From positions 186,001 through 250,000 of the forward strand of contig MARA01000050.1 in the NCBI GenBank assembly GCA_001792895.1: a stretch of 64,000 nt of DNA, given 5' to 3'. The translations under genes were made by a program, and so were the position numbers. The notes beneath the pieces were generated by a model. That model saw only the letters and a list, made by a program, of their open reading frames with translations. It searched no databases and was not told the DNA's origin. This document shows, piece after piece, positions 1-11,760 of the stretch. Source of the DNA: Lentinus brumalis. Taxonomy: Eukaryota > Basidiomycota > Agaricomycetes > Polyporales > Polyporaceae. Every line of letters begins with the position of its first letter. Within the stretch, counting starts at the first letter, position 1.

Positions 1-112
1 CCTGATAGTAAGTGCTCACCTGTCCGAAACGGCTGGGTTGGTGCGGAATAAAACCGAAATGGATCACTGCCTGCACTGATGCTCTGAGTGATTTGAACAG
101 GCTCGGTGCTCG
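1..112. other. Left flank of LINE insertion, no gene seen
   Basis: Short flank before the LINE target-site duplication. No coding signal, repeat or RNA gene is recognisable here. Confidence 0.4.
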
Positions 113-127
113 AAGCGGCAGACATTG
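113..127. repeat. Left target-site duplication of the LINE
   Basis: The 15-base word aagcggcagacattg is repeated at 10943-10957 immediately after the poly-A tail. The first two A bases could belong to the tail, so the certain part is 13 bp. Confidence 0.85.
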
Positions 128-757
128 CTAGCTCCTCTTCCCTGAACCGCCACCACCGGCAGTTTTCCCACGATCCATGGTACTTGGAGCTACCATGGCG
201 TGCGGCCGAAACCAATAAACTGACTGAGTAACAACGGCTACGCATAATCGAAGGAACAAGGAAGCTGGGACAGGAAGGAGCGAGAAGAAAGAGGGATGGT
301 ATAGCACAAAGACGGTAACGTGAAACAGAGAACGGCATGAGACGGTGCATCCCGGATAGAAACCCTACAACCTTATAACCGTACCCTGACATGTCCCCAT
401 ACATACCCGTGAGGGTGGCCTGAAGCCAATACACCCAGCCATGAGACTGCACGCATGAGCGCGATGCCGACGCTGATGACTTGGCAAGAACTGCGCATGC
501 GCAATAAGCGCCAGAGATGGAACTGATTAGATGAGATGAGGATAATCAGCAGCATCCGCGCCAAGCCCGATAAGACAAGCGCCGCGTGCTCCAATAAATA
601 GGCCGGAAACACAAGTGATTTCTCGTCTGCTGGATTTGCCCCTCCACAGACCGCAAACACTACTACCCTGCTCGAAGAGCAAGCAAGCACTGGATGCCTG
701 CATAGACCTGCCCTGTGTGCCCACAATGTGTGATCAGACATGAAATGACAAAAGAGA

Positions 758-772
758 CGCGGATATAAAACG
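758..772 (+). promoter_or_regulatory. TATA-like box ahead of LINE upstream ORF
   Basis: The sequence gatataaaac lies about 75 bases before the ATG at 836, which has a good fungal start context (tcgccatggc). It could be an internal promoter of the LINE, but only the motif and its spacing support this. Confidence 0.35.
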
Positions 773-835
773 GTAACTCACGAAGCGTGGAACGAATCAG
801 CTCCCACCAACTCCTCTCCTTCCCCCAGAATCGCC

Positions 836-1447
836 ATGGCAGAGACCAACCCCTCCCTCCTCTACGTCAAGTGGAGGAAGAGACTCGCTCTTCCTGGACG
901 TGCGAGGAGCTCAGACCGTGCGGACTACTACGATGTCGCAATCCAACCTGAGCGGGTCCTGCGAGTTGGAGCGGAAGTCAGGCTCATGCTCCTGTCGCAA
1001 GCACGTTTCCACACACCTGAGCTCCCTGAGAGGCCAGCGATGTACGATGCATACGACATCCAGGTCGAAGGAAGGATAGGACGGGTCGCGGCCAGCGCGA
1101 TGGATGCTCTCACATTCGTCCTGGAGAATAAATACCAAGCCAGCCCCATCCGATATGCTTACATCACCATCCCCAACATCCACGACATAACTGTCCACAT
1201 TGACCCAAACGACACCCCACGAGCGGCGGCTACGCTCCAGCCGCTACACACACACAGGACTGCCTGGCTAGAACCGGACGCGGTGGTGAGCACGTGGAAC
1301 ATGGCGCCACGTGCCCCGGACCCCGTGATCCGCAGATCGCCCACGCCACCGACGTCCTTCCTTAACGCCGAGAAGGGTAACGCCGCCGGATCGGCGGTCT
1401 GGAGCATCCGGAGGAAGATTGGTTTCTACCCAACCCATGGACGCTGA
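836..1447 (+). CDS. LINE upstream ORF (ORF0-like), unknown protein
   Basis: A 203-residue open frame starts at an ATG in good context, about 75 bases after a TATA-like box, inside the 5' part of the LINE. The protein alternates charged and hydrophobic segments in its first 125 residues (for example ADYYDVAIQ and IRYAYITIPNIHDITVHIDP) and ends in a proline- and arginine-rich tail. I recognise no domain. It sits between the left target-site duplication and ORF1, so it travels with the element. It may be an extra element-encoded protein, or DNA captured by the LINE. It starts with ATGGCAGA, as does the proposed ORF1 start at 2288. That the frame is translated is an inference. Confidence 0.45.
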   Translation: MAETNPSLLYVKWRKRLALPGRARSSDRADYYDVAIQPERVLRVGAEVRLMLLSQARFHTPELPERPAMYDAYDIQVEGRIGRVAASAMDALTFVLENKYQASPIRYAYITIPNIHDITVHIDPNDTPRAAATLQPLHTHRTAWLEPDAVVSTWNMAPRAPDPVIRRSPTPPTSFLNAEKGNAAGSAVWSIRRKIGFYPTHGR

Positions 1448-2287
1448 GGAAGACTGGGAAGAGCCTAAAAGGAAGAGGGAAAGTTTGATGACGGGCAGGT
1501 GAAACCGAGGACCTGGAGCCTACGATGCGCTGGTTCCCGACAGTAGAAGCGGTCGCCCGCACATGGAACCCATATGTATGAAATCCAGAAAGCACTGTGA
1601 ACAGAATGACACCCATATTGCCTGGGATGCGAAGGGAGCGTGAGCGATGAGAGACAAAGCAACATACAGAACATGGCGAGTATTTTGAGCCAGGAAGAAT
1701 GATGCCGTACACTTCGCAGAAGGATACGTGATAGAAGCAAGAAGCTCGGACAAGCGCCACGACGAAGAAACATGAACGACCCAGGACAATCGCCCCAGGG
1801 GAACAGCCTGACCTACCAACTGCAACAGCTCGGCGCCGTGATGTACAGACCCGGATGAACTGGAAACAGAGATCGCCAGGAGCACACGCAGGAGGACCTG
1901 CTAATGAACATGCCGTACTCTTCTGAGAAGGTTACGACACCGTACCTGAGAAGCAGGCCTAAACGACTCAGCAGGAAACATCTGTACCTGCGGACGGCGA
2001 CCTGCCAAACAACTTGCGAGAACTACAATAATGCAGTCAACGACCAATAGTAAGCGTGAGACGAACGCAGAACCCAAGAGAGTGCATGGAAATACCGCAA
2101 ATATGGCTGAAATCTCCACTCAATAGGACGGAGTAGACCCTGCATAACGGCGAACTCGAACACGACGTATAGTCCGAGTATCCACAAGGAAACGTGGCAC
2201 TACAAACAACTGTAAGCAGCAAGGGGCCCTGCGCGATATATGGGATGCCAAAGGATGAGGACATCATTCCGCAACTTCCCGCCCTCC
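1448..2287. other. Non-coding part of LINE 5' region
   Basis: This stretch lies between the upstream ORF and ORF1 inside the LINE. The open frames here are short and on the opposite strand, and none looks like protein. It is probably untranslated leader or an internal regulatory region. Confidence 0.35.
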
Positions 2288-4882
2288 ATGGCAGACGCTA
2301 CAGACTCGAACCCCCCTGCACCCGCGAGTGACACCCACCCGCTTGAACTCCTCGAGACCCCAACCCAGAGGCCTCCGTCTGTCCCACTTAACCGACCCCA
2401 GACATCGAACGCCGCTAGACCGACGGGATACAACCCTCCCCCGACCCCGAACCCCTTGGCTGCAGCCTCCTCCGCGGAATCAGGAGCGCCCACACCACAC
2501 GTGGCGGCTGAGACTCTTCCTGTACGTCCCTCCTAGCTAACGCCCAACGAGCGTCCACCTAATGCCGCCATCGATAGCTTTCACCCTTCCAGTTCCATTG
2601 CAACCCTCCCCCCTCCACCAAGATGGGAAGCTCCTTCTCGAGTATGCTGCACGATGACAAGTTCACGTCACCGACTCCCCAGTCTCGCAACCTGTTCAGC
2701 TTCAACACTGCGCCGAAGCCCAACATGGGTACTGAAGTGAACGTAAGCATAGCACGATGCCCCACTCAGACCAACGCACTGACTGTGCGATCGCCCTATC
2801 CAGCAACTCGGGGCTGGCATACCATACTTCGCTACCACCCTCGTCAATGGCAAGCGACCGTACAAGAGGCAAAGGTCGCTCTCGTCCCCATCCCCACCTC
2901 GCGACCTCCTCGCACACCAGTTCCCCGCGCGCGAGAACCCCGGCACCATCCTCACGACAGGCCCCGAGGGCTCGACTCTCGCGGACTCCCTATACGGCCC
3001 GCAGACGGCTCACGCGACGATGGACGCGAAGCAAGTCAGACCCCAGCTAGTGAGCTCGCGCGAGTACAACGAGCGCGTCCACTGGAAAGCAGCCACGATC
3101 TACAAGAACGAGACGGGCGTGGAGACCTTTGAGTACCCCAAGTTCACGCCCGGAGAGGCGATTGTCGACCCTCCGCCTCCCCAGTCGCAAACCAACCAGA
3201 ACGAGCAGCACGCTACGCATCGCCTCCCAGGGAGCGGCGGATACGCACAAGAGACTGGCCGCGGCGTCGCGGAGAACGCGCAGCTGCCGCCCATGAACCC
3301 TGAGACGTGGCAATCTCTGACGCAGGAGGATGAAGCCATGATGGAAGCCGACAACGCGAATATGCCAGGAACGTACAACGACGAGAACCGCCCGCCCCTG
3401 CTGGCCTCCGCGCGCGCTCTCTTCCCGTCGGCTTTCTCCCTTCCGGGCCTGCTCCCAGCCACGAACCCTCCGAGCGCACCGCAGGCGGCACCTGCTTTCC
3501 CGATGCGCAAGTGGAACCTCACGGAGGCGGAGCGCGCCGTCCAGCAGACCCCCGGGCACCCGTACCGAAGGCGCATCAAGTCCCCGGCGCCGGACGTGAA
3601 CAACCGTCTATTCCGAACGGACTACTACACGGATATGAAGCAGAACCCCATGCTCGACCCGATGCAGCCCACGCCGAACCCAGCGGTCGCCAGAGCACGC
3701 ACCCAGATCGCGCAGGAAGTTCTGCCGACGACGCTCATTCCCCCACCTCCTCGCCCCTTCCCCGGCACCTTCCCCCAGCCGACCTCGTGGCAGGCGATGG
3801 ATATGGTCAACGCGCGCCCCCCTCTTGATGAGGAGTCGATGATGAGGATGCCGCCAGAGGGAGGGCCGCGCATCCACAACGATAGCGCGTGGGGCCCCTT
3901 CCGTGGACTCGCGAAGACACGCGTCGGCTACATCCTCAACCTGCCCAAGGACAGGACGGTCAAGTATACCGTCTGGGGCTTGCCGAGCGCAACGTCGGAC
4001 CCGATCGACGTCCTCTATGGACGAGCGCAGAGCCTCATCTCAAGGTTCTTGAAGGGCGCTACAAACTTCCGCATCATCGCGCCGGAATCGGAGTGGGGAA
4101 GGCGCGTCGCCCCGAACGCCCTGAACGCCCCCGGAGCATGGATCGCCTCCGAGCTCACCCCGGCGCAGGCGACGGCTCTCGTCGACCAACACTGCCTCAG
4201 TACCCCGGAGATAACTATCTTCTGCACGCGTATCACCCTCGAGAACCCCCAGTTCCTCTTCAGGGCGGGGAACTTCATCAGCAAGGATCCGGACCTCATC
4301 CTCGAAACCCTCCGTCACGCGTTCGTCGAGCCCAACATGAGGGCTCGTATCACGGCCCTTCTGCGCCAAAACCCGAACTACACTGGCATGGACGCCGAAC
4401 ACGCATTCCTCCGCTTCCTCACGACGATCGAGATGGACATCAAGGAGGTCCCCACATCTGGCATGTTCTCGAGAACCGACACGGTCGTGGCCGTCTACTG
4501 TGACCCGCCCACCCTCAACCCCGAACGATGGCTCGAGTGGGCGCGCGACTTCCGCGCCATGAAACTCCAACACCCGCAGTTCCTGAACTCCGCAAACGTT
4601 CTCCCGCCCATCCGCTGCTCTGGGTGCCACAGCGTCGACCATTACCTGGACCAATGCGAGTGGCCAGAGATGTCAGACTGGCGCGCTCCGCTGCCCAACT
4701 CCTCGACGGCGAACTCAGTCTTTGACTGGTTCTCCTACAACAGATCGTCGACGCCTACAGACCGCGCGGGGCCGTCGAACAGCAGGCCCCACGACGACTC
4801 CTACAGCCGCCGCGGAGGACGTGGCAACGCTGGTGGAAGGGGGGGTTTTGGCAGGGGCGCGGGGAGGGGGCAAGGCGCGTAA
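2288..4882 (+). CDS. LINE ORF1, Gag-like nucleic-acid-binding protein (three in-frame blocks)
   Basis: The main block, 2804-4882, is continuously open. It ends in a zinc knuckle, CSGCHSVDHYLDQC (CX2CX4HX4C, around 4615-4660), and an RGG/RGR-rich tail (4810-4880), both typical of RNA-binding Gag proteins of fungal LINEs. Upstream coding continues only by skipping two gaps: 2743-2803 (gtaagc..ctgac..cag, 61 bp) and 2522-2592 (gtacgt..ctaac..ccag, 71 bp). Both look like ordinary fungal introns and both joins keep the frame. The model 2288-2521, 2593-2742, 2804-4882 gives 820 residues. The product should coat element RNA in the ribonucleoprotein particle. Introns in a retrotransposon are odd, so translation may instead begin at 2623 or at the ATG at 3020 (620 residues). 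The 2804-4882 part is secure; the upstream exons are inferred. Confidence 0.75.
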
Positions 4883-5611
4883 GCCTGTACGCCGCCGCTG
4901 CCATATCGCTTGCCCTAGTTGCTGGTTTCGTTTACCTCCCGCTCTCGTCGTAGGACAGCTGCACCCCCTGAATGCGCGCTGCTCTCCCTCAGGTGCACTT
5001 GGCACCGTCATCTTGCTCTGGATCGTCGCTGTCCCGCTCCTGTAGTCTTGTCGTCTGAGACTCGGCCCCTGCCCATCCCTATGCATACCACTACGACTCG
5101 TATCCCTCCGCATCCCCTATCGTATAGTAAGCATCGTCGTCGTTGATAGCTTGCTCTCCTCTCCCGCACATAGACACCGCACCCTCCCTTCTTGATACCC
5201 GCTGCATACCGATACGACCCACAAATAACCAACCACGCACCCCTGACCGCAGATCTTGCAAGGTACTAGCCACCAAGCAGTATACAACTCATAGGCATGT
5301 GCCACGCGCTAGTACCACTACAGTACATATGACACCCTGAAGCTTGGATGTAACCCTAGCAGCTGCGCACCGCAGTCTCAATGAAGTGTACAACACGTTG
5401 ACCCTATCAGAGAACCAAGAGCGAACTAACTACCGTCTTACAACGCGAACTACAAAGTACAACGCGACTGAGGAATTTACTGGTCCAGGTAACACTGGAG
5501 ACAGGAACTCGGCGCGCGCAACTGGCCTATCAGCGCGAGGCCTATTCAGGCTCGGTGGCCGCGCAGCGCTGCAATCCTGCAGCGTACCCTCCACCGCCCC
5601 GATAGCTGGGT
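4883..5611. other. ORF1-ORF2 intergenic region of LINE
   Basis: This separates the ORF1 stop from the first plausible ORF2 start. A 102-residue open frame at 5344-5652 has no recognisable motif and may be spacer or part of an ORF2 N-terminus. Nothing else is seen. Confidence 0.35.
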
Positions 5612-8600
5612 ATGCTGTCTATGCGTCCACGAATGGTTGTACTGGACGATGAACTAGCAACTGCGAATACAAATACAATACATGACATAACACACGCGGC
5701 AGAAACTTCGGTACTGGACATAAGGAGCCCTAGCGCAGCTGGAACGCGCGAGAGCACGGCCCCTACTCGAGCGCGTAGTGAAAGCAGCGCGAGGTTAGGT
5801 GGTGGCCCTCGCCCGAATGAAAGGGGGGATAACCCGAGTAGCCGGGCGAGCAACAGGCATGGTGATATCGCTACTGGGAGTAGCTCCCGGCGGCAACCCA
5901 GCACGGTCAGCGGGGACCCGCCGGAAGAGCGAGACCAAGTAAGCCAAGAGGAAGAAGAACGAGGGCAACGCTCACCATTGGCACACTTAACATGCGGGGC
6001 GCTGGACCGGCGTCGCATGGTGGTGTAGGCGAGAAATGGCTCAGCATAAACCAGGTTGTACGAGAGCGAAGATTGCAATACTAGGGCTACAGGAAGCGCA
6101 TCTCCCGGAAGCCAGAGTAGAGCAACTCAACGACCTGTTCCAATCGACTATGAAGGTATACGCATCGGAAGACCCGGAGAACCCGACAGGTGCAAGAGGA
6201 GTGGCCATTGCCATTAATAAACGACTAGTAGACGTAGACGGCGTTGTGGCCAAAGTCATAATACCCGGCAGAGCACTAGAAGTGAAGGTCCGATGGACTA
6301 AGGACAAGTCAATAAGAATCCTAGCGATTTACGCACCGAATGAGCATAATGCGAACGCGGACTTCTGGGAGCGCCTCTCCGCGGCAGGCATATCGCACCC
6401 AAATATACTAATCGGGGACTTCAACATAGTTGAAGCTCCAATAGATAGATACCCAGCTCGTGCGGATCCCGAGAAACCTGTCGAAGCCCTAAGAGCGATG
6501 TACAAAAGATGGAATATGAGAGACGAGTGGAGAGAGACGCACCCAGGAGAGATTCAATACACGTACCTGCAAACGGCAACGCATAGTCAGTCTAGGATCG
6601 ATAGAATCTACCTTGACGAGTGGATGAGGAGAAACGCAACGGAGTGGACAACCGGTGGGCCGGGCATCCCAACGGACCACCAGATGGTAACCTGCACACT
6701 AGCCAACAGAGAAAAGCCATTTATTGGTAAAGGAAGGTGGCGAATGCATCAAATGCTCCTGGACGATAAGACTTTCCTCAAAACGGTGAAGAGTAAAGGA
6801 ATAGAACTACGCACTCAGATAGCTGCGATCCGGACGCGCACGGATGAGAACAACCCCCAAAAGCTATACGCTCGCTTCAAGGAGGAAGTGCGCCTGCTTG
6901 CACGCGATATGGCGAAGGCCAACGTCCCGAAAATTAGTAAGACCCTGGACAAACTTAAGAACGACGTCAACGACGTGAATAAGTTGGCAGCGGACACGAC
7001 AAAGAGCGAGGAAGACAGGAAAGCAGCGGCCCAGGAAGCGGCACTGCTCCAGGACAGAATAGCTGAACTGGAGGTGAAGAGATTTGGAGCGAAGAGAGCC
7101 GCGGTCGCTGCGAGAGACTGGCTGGAGGGGGAAACAGTCAGTAAATATTGGATGAGGTTGAACAAGACAACGAGCGCGGATGAGACTATATATGAACTCA
7201 CTAGGCACGAGAACGGAATAACCTCGCCCGAGACGAGGTCTGACCGCATGGCTGAGATAGCAATGAACCACTATAATAAGGTCCAAGACGACGAGAGCAA
7301 GCCGAACCCGGGCACGCACGAGGTGGCAATCGAAGCGGTCTTGGATGAGTCGATGCCACGCCTGTCCGGGACCCAGAAGAGGAAGATGGCGGAAGAGATT
7401 GAGTGCCTAGAAGTCCAGAACGCCATCAGAGAGGCCGCGAGGGGTAAAGCACCTGGGATGGACGGATTACCAACCGAGCTATGGAAAAACCTGCTTGAGA
7501 TGCACATCGCAGACTCCAAGAAGAAGAGACCCGAGTTCAACGTCGCAGCAATGCTCCGGGACGTCTATCGAGACATCGTTGCCTTTGGAGTGGACCGACG
7601 ACCGAGTTCTCCTTGGGGTGGATCTGCCCTATATATAAGAAGAAGGACAAAAGGGAGATTAGCAACTACAGGCCGATAACACTCCTCAACGCAGACTACA
7701 AGATACTCACAAAAGTACTAGCGAACAGGCTAGCGAACGTTGCGAATGACCTTATACACCCAGACCAAGCAGGTTCGTCCCCGGGAGAAGAATCCACCAC
7801 CAGACAAAACTGACCAAGCACGTAATTGACCTATGTGAAGCAGAGGAGATCAACGGTGCATCATCGCTCTTGACCAAGAGAAAGCGTACGATAAAATCGA
7901 CCACGAATACCTGTGGCGAGTCCTCGAACACCTGAACTTCCCGGATGACTTCACAAGCACGATCAAGAAACTGTACAGCGGAGCGAAGAGCGTAGTTGCG
8001 ATTAATGGCGTCCTAAGCCCAGCGTTTGATATAGTCCGAGGTATGAGGCAAGGTGACCCCATGTCGTGCATACTATTCGATCTCGCTATTGAACCGCTGG
8101 CGGTTGCGCTCCGGAACTCATCGCTCCGAGGCCTGGAGATCCCTGGACTAACTGAGAGGTTAATCACGACGCTATTCGCGGACGACACCACGGTGTACGT
8201 TCACGAAACGGACTCATACCATGACCTTGAGGGTATCCTAAACAAATGGTGCTACGCGGCGAGAGCAAAATTCAATGTGCCCAAGACTGAGGTGATCCCG
8301 GTAGGCACGCTGGAGTATAGAGACAGCGTCAGAACCACACGAAGACTCTCAGAAACGGATAGTCCCATACCAGCGGATGTCAATATCGTGAAGGAAGGAG
8401 TTGCCGTGAGATCGTAGGAGCGTGGATAGGTAACCACATAGACGACGAAGCGCCGTGGCAACCTATAATCGCCACGATTGAGAAGAATCTGGCCAAATGG
8501 GCAAAGCGTCGCCCAACTATGAAAGGAAAGAAGCTCGTAGTAGGACTTGAGGTGGGCAGCAGAACTCAGTACCTGACTAGAGTCCAGACAATGCCGAAAA

Positions 8601-10785
8601 CTATCGAGGAGAAACTCACCAAGCTGATAAGGAACTTCGTGTGGGACGGAAAGAAGCACCCACCCATAAACCTGGACGCCCTCGCGAGACCGGTTGAAGA
8701 GGGTGGAATCGGGCTGCTTGATGTGAAGGCGAGGAATGAAGCGATAGACTTAACGTGGCTCAGAGAGTATCTGGACCTATCCGGCGGAAGGCCGAAATGG
8801 GCTACCGTAGCTGACTCCCTGTTCAACAGGGCGAGGTAAGCCCGACACGCGGAACGGAGAGGGACACGTACATGAACCCGTTCCTGCAGACATGGAACAC
8901 GTCGACGCACCATACTAGGAAGCTTCCTGCGGACTTAGTTAGATTGGTGAAGGCCGGGGAGAACCACGATGTCAAGGTAGCTGTGAGAAATCCGGATGAG
9001 CTCCTCAAAGGCCTGATGCCAAGCTGGTACCACATTGGAACCGTGCCTGGAAGGCAGGTCAACAACTCAGTCTCGGCGAGGTGTCTCAGGGAAAGGCATG
9101 GTGCAACAACGATAGCGGACTGCCACGTAATTGCGAGGAGATTGGAGAACAAACAGACACATAAGTCGAATGCGGCATGCAAATGCTACGACTGTGAACG
9201 GGATAGAACGACAAAGAACTGTGATAACCCGCACAGATGCGCTACAGCTGCCAGAAAGATCATAGAGAAACTCGAGATGATATGGAAACCAGACGAGAAC
9301 CGCAACACGGATGGACTGACGCTCAATACGTCAGGCAGACAACACAACGCTGAAGCGAGACGAAACGGAGGAGTGGTGACCTTCAACCCGTCAATATCGA
9401 CAAACGCCCCACTGGCAACGATATTCAGGGTCTTCGTGCATGAGGAAGACACAACCGGAACTACGGCCACAAGAAGGCCGCCGAAACCGTTCAACCTCGA
9501 AGAGGAAAGAGTCACGGTCTACACCGACGGATCAGCAACAGACGGAGACGAGAGAGGCCCGAGAGCGGGCTACGGAGTATGGTGTGGAAATGACCATGTG
9601 CTCAACACAGGGAAACGTGTCCCGCCGTGCTACGCACAGACGAATCAAGTAGCCGAAGTATATGCAGTCTCTGCAGTAACGGCGAAGGTCCCACCCTTTG
9701 CACCGCTCCATATAATCTCAGACTCGAAGTATATGATCGAGGGACTCACCGAAGAATGCCGTAAATGGGAAGAGAGCGGATGGATAGACGTTGAGAACGC
9801 CGAGGTGTTCCGTGAGGCACTGGCGAGACTGCGGGCGAGAAGCGCAAGGACAACGTTCCAGTGGGTTGAGGGCCATACTGGAGTCGCTGGAAATGAGGAG
9901 GCGGATAAGCTGGCGAAGAAAGGAGCGGAAACGCTGTGGAGAGAAACGGATACCCTACCCGCACCGAAGAAGACGTACCTGCAAAATGGAGCCGCTATGC
10001 GGGCAATCTCCCAAAGGCTTGCATACAGAGGCATTATGACGCGCAAAACGGAAGGGATACGGCCTGCCACCGAGAGAATAACGGACCGGGTTGTGGCTGC
10101 TATTGAAGAGCAAACGGGGAAAAGACTCACGAAGTCCATACTCTGGAAATCCCTGAGACACAGAGACGTTGCCAGGAAGATAAGCGAATTCCTGTGGAGG
10201 TGCCTGCATGACTCGCTGAAAGTTGGCCCGTACTGGAAGCATGTCAAGGGGCTGGAGGCAAGAACCATGTGTACGGCCTGCGGAGTGGAGGAAACCACAG
10301 AACATATACTAGTCGAGTGCGAGACACCTGCGACGATGGAAATCAGAAGACTCCTTGCCCGAATACTGAGGAAGAGAACCGGCGCAGCGGCAAACTTATC
10401 TTTCGGGGCCCTCCTGGGAGCAACAGCTGCGGCCCCGGCAGTCAGCCCCAGGAATGACGCAGCAGCGATCGCGAGGTTCTCTAAGATAGTGATCACCGAA
10501 TCGGTATACCTGATATGGAAGCTGAGATGCGAAAGGACGATTGAGCACGCAGAGAACCCAGAGAAATGGCACTCAGCTAGCGTTGCGCGTGCGAAATGGT
10601 ACGCATGCCTTAACAGGAGGCTAGGCCTTGAAAGAGCTCTCACAAGTAGGAGACTTGGCGAGAAGGCTATTGATAGGAAACTAGTGGAGACTACATGGAG
10701 TGGTATACTCAACGTCCCAGCCAAGCAGCAGGAACACTGGATGCGGTTATCGGGGGTTTTAGTGGGTAGACTCGATGACGGATAA
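5612..10785 (+). CDS. LINE ORF2 polyprotein: APE endonuclease, reverse transcriptase, RNase H, zinc finger (frame-disrupted)
   Basis: Domains in order are as follows. The APE-type endonuclease has LNMRG (about 5986), LGLQEAH (6081), LAIYAPNE, IGDFN (6412) and SRIDRIYLD, then TDHQM (6673). The reverse transcriptase has GKAPGMDGLP (7444), NYRPITLLNADYKIL (about 7660), the DQEKAYDKID block (about 7870), GMRQGDP (8041) and the catalytic FADD (about 8178). RNase H1 has VYTDGSA (9520), a SDSKYM stretch (9721) and EGHTGVAGNEEADKLA (about 9870). The C-terminal CTACGVEETTEHILVEC (about 10270) is a zf-RVT finger. Together they nick the target, copy the RNA and remove template. The frame shifts near 5950, 6065, 7600, 7773, 7858, 8402 and 8835. 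Every shift is explained by one missing base, with no in-frame stop inside a domain. So this is either a freshly broken copy or an intact ORF with assembly deletions. The N-terminal start is uncertain. Confidence 0.88.
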
Positions 10786-10927
10786 GGACCAACCTACCGA
10801 GAGACGAGGAGTCCCACACTACGATAACGTGTGCGTAACGCATTTCCCCCGAGGTGTGGCAGCCTTGGCTGCTAGACCGCTAAAGCTGGATGCAGGCCGG
10901 TATGGTCAGGCTCCAGTGAGCACCGCC

Positions 10928-10957
10928 AAAAAAAAAAAAAAAAAGCGGCAGACATTG
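10928..10957. repeat. LINE poly-A tail and right target-site duplication
   Basis: Seventeen A residues at 10928-10944 follow the 3' UTR and are followed by gcggcagacattg, the copy of 115-127. This marks the exact 3' end of the retrotransposon. Confidence 0.88.
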
Positions 10958-11760
10958 GACCAGTCACACGAAACTGAGACATAAGGATCCCATGCGAGGG
11001 GTCCCCGGCGGTCTGAGGACGACGTCGCCGTGACTCAACTCCTGACGGGCCAGGGCTGTTCTCCTGATTCTGTCTGGACTGACGGCGCGTGCGGGATCGT
11101 TGTGCCTCGGCATCACTGGTATCATCTCGTTGCTGTGATAGACGTCGACTTTGTGGCCCTGAGCGACGTTTTCTTGCAACCATACCGTCCAAGATGCGAC
11201 CAGAAGACTACATAGAGCAGAAAGATGGAAGAGACTGACCGTCGGCAGGCCGGAAACATAAGTCGGGAGGCGCATTGCGTCATGCACGGTCTCGGAGGGG
11301 GCGTCGGGATCGAAAAATGTGGAATTGGACGCGTCATCGTTCGCTTGTCGGTCGCGCACAATGTCTTTTGCGCGGTGGCGGTTGGCTTTGAGCAAGCGAG
11401 ACGCGTCGCGACGCGCCCGACGCGTCGGTCAAGTACAGAGATGACGTAATCCCTGTCTAGAGTCCGATGACTCGGAATTGAGTTTCCGCTTACTCGGACA
11501 TTGAATGCTGCCAATCTCAGAAAGCCCCCCTACTCGCGGACGTTCCTCTACCTTCAACATCAGCAGGAGACACTGTCTGAAGGTCCTCAGGTATGTATGG
11601 ATGCCCTGCGATGCGGTTGCGCGGAAGAGCGAACACGAAGAGCAGTTACACAGCGAGTTTTCCCTGATTTAGAAAACGGTTTCCTGATATGGCGACCGAG
11701 ATGTTTTACAATAGAAGATACATGATGGCGTCCATCAGAGACCAGTAAGGGAGAAACAAT
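10958..11760. other. Right flank of LINE, no gene recognised
   Basis: DNA between the LINE target-site duplication and the 3' end of the oxygenase-family gene. The short open frames on both strands lack motifs. It is probably intergenic or the downstream region of the minus-strand gene. Confidence 0.4.

Larger units (their letters stand above)
113..10957 (+). mobile_element. Full-length Tad1-like LINE (non-LTR retrotransposon), about 10.8 kb
   Basis: The element runs from about 128 to a 17-base A run at 10928-10944. The word aagcggcagacattg occurs at 113-127 and again at 10943-10957, directly after the poly-A. That is a 13-15 bp target-site duplication, as made by target-primed reverse transcription. 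Inside, in order, are an upstream ORF (836-1447), a Gag-like ORF1 (2288-4882), ORF2 (about 5612-10785) and a short 3' UTR. An APE endonuclease, reverse transcriptase, RNase H and a zinc-knuckle Gag place it in the fungal Tad1-type LINEs by domain content. The perfect duplication and clean tail suggest a recent insertion. About 2.1 kb of 5' region before ORF1 makes it longer than the roughly 7 kb usual for Tad-type elements. Confidence 0.88.

Noticed and set aside
3047..3603. Minus-strand frames of about 170 codons opposite ORF1
   Set aside because: They are antisense shadows of the Gag-like frame.
9645..10724. 359-codon minus-strand frame
   Set aside because: It is the complement of the RNase H and zinc-finger part of LINE ORF2, whose plus-strand motifs are clear.
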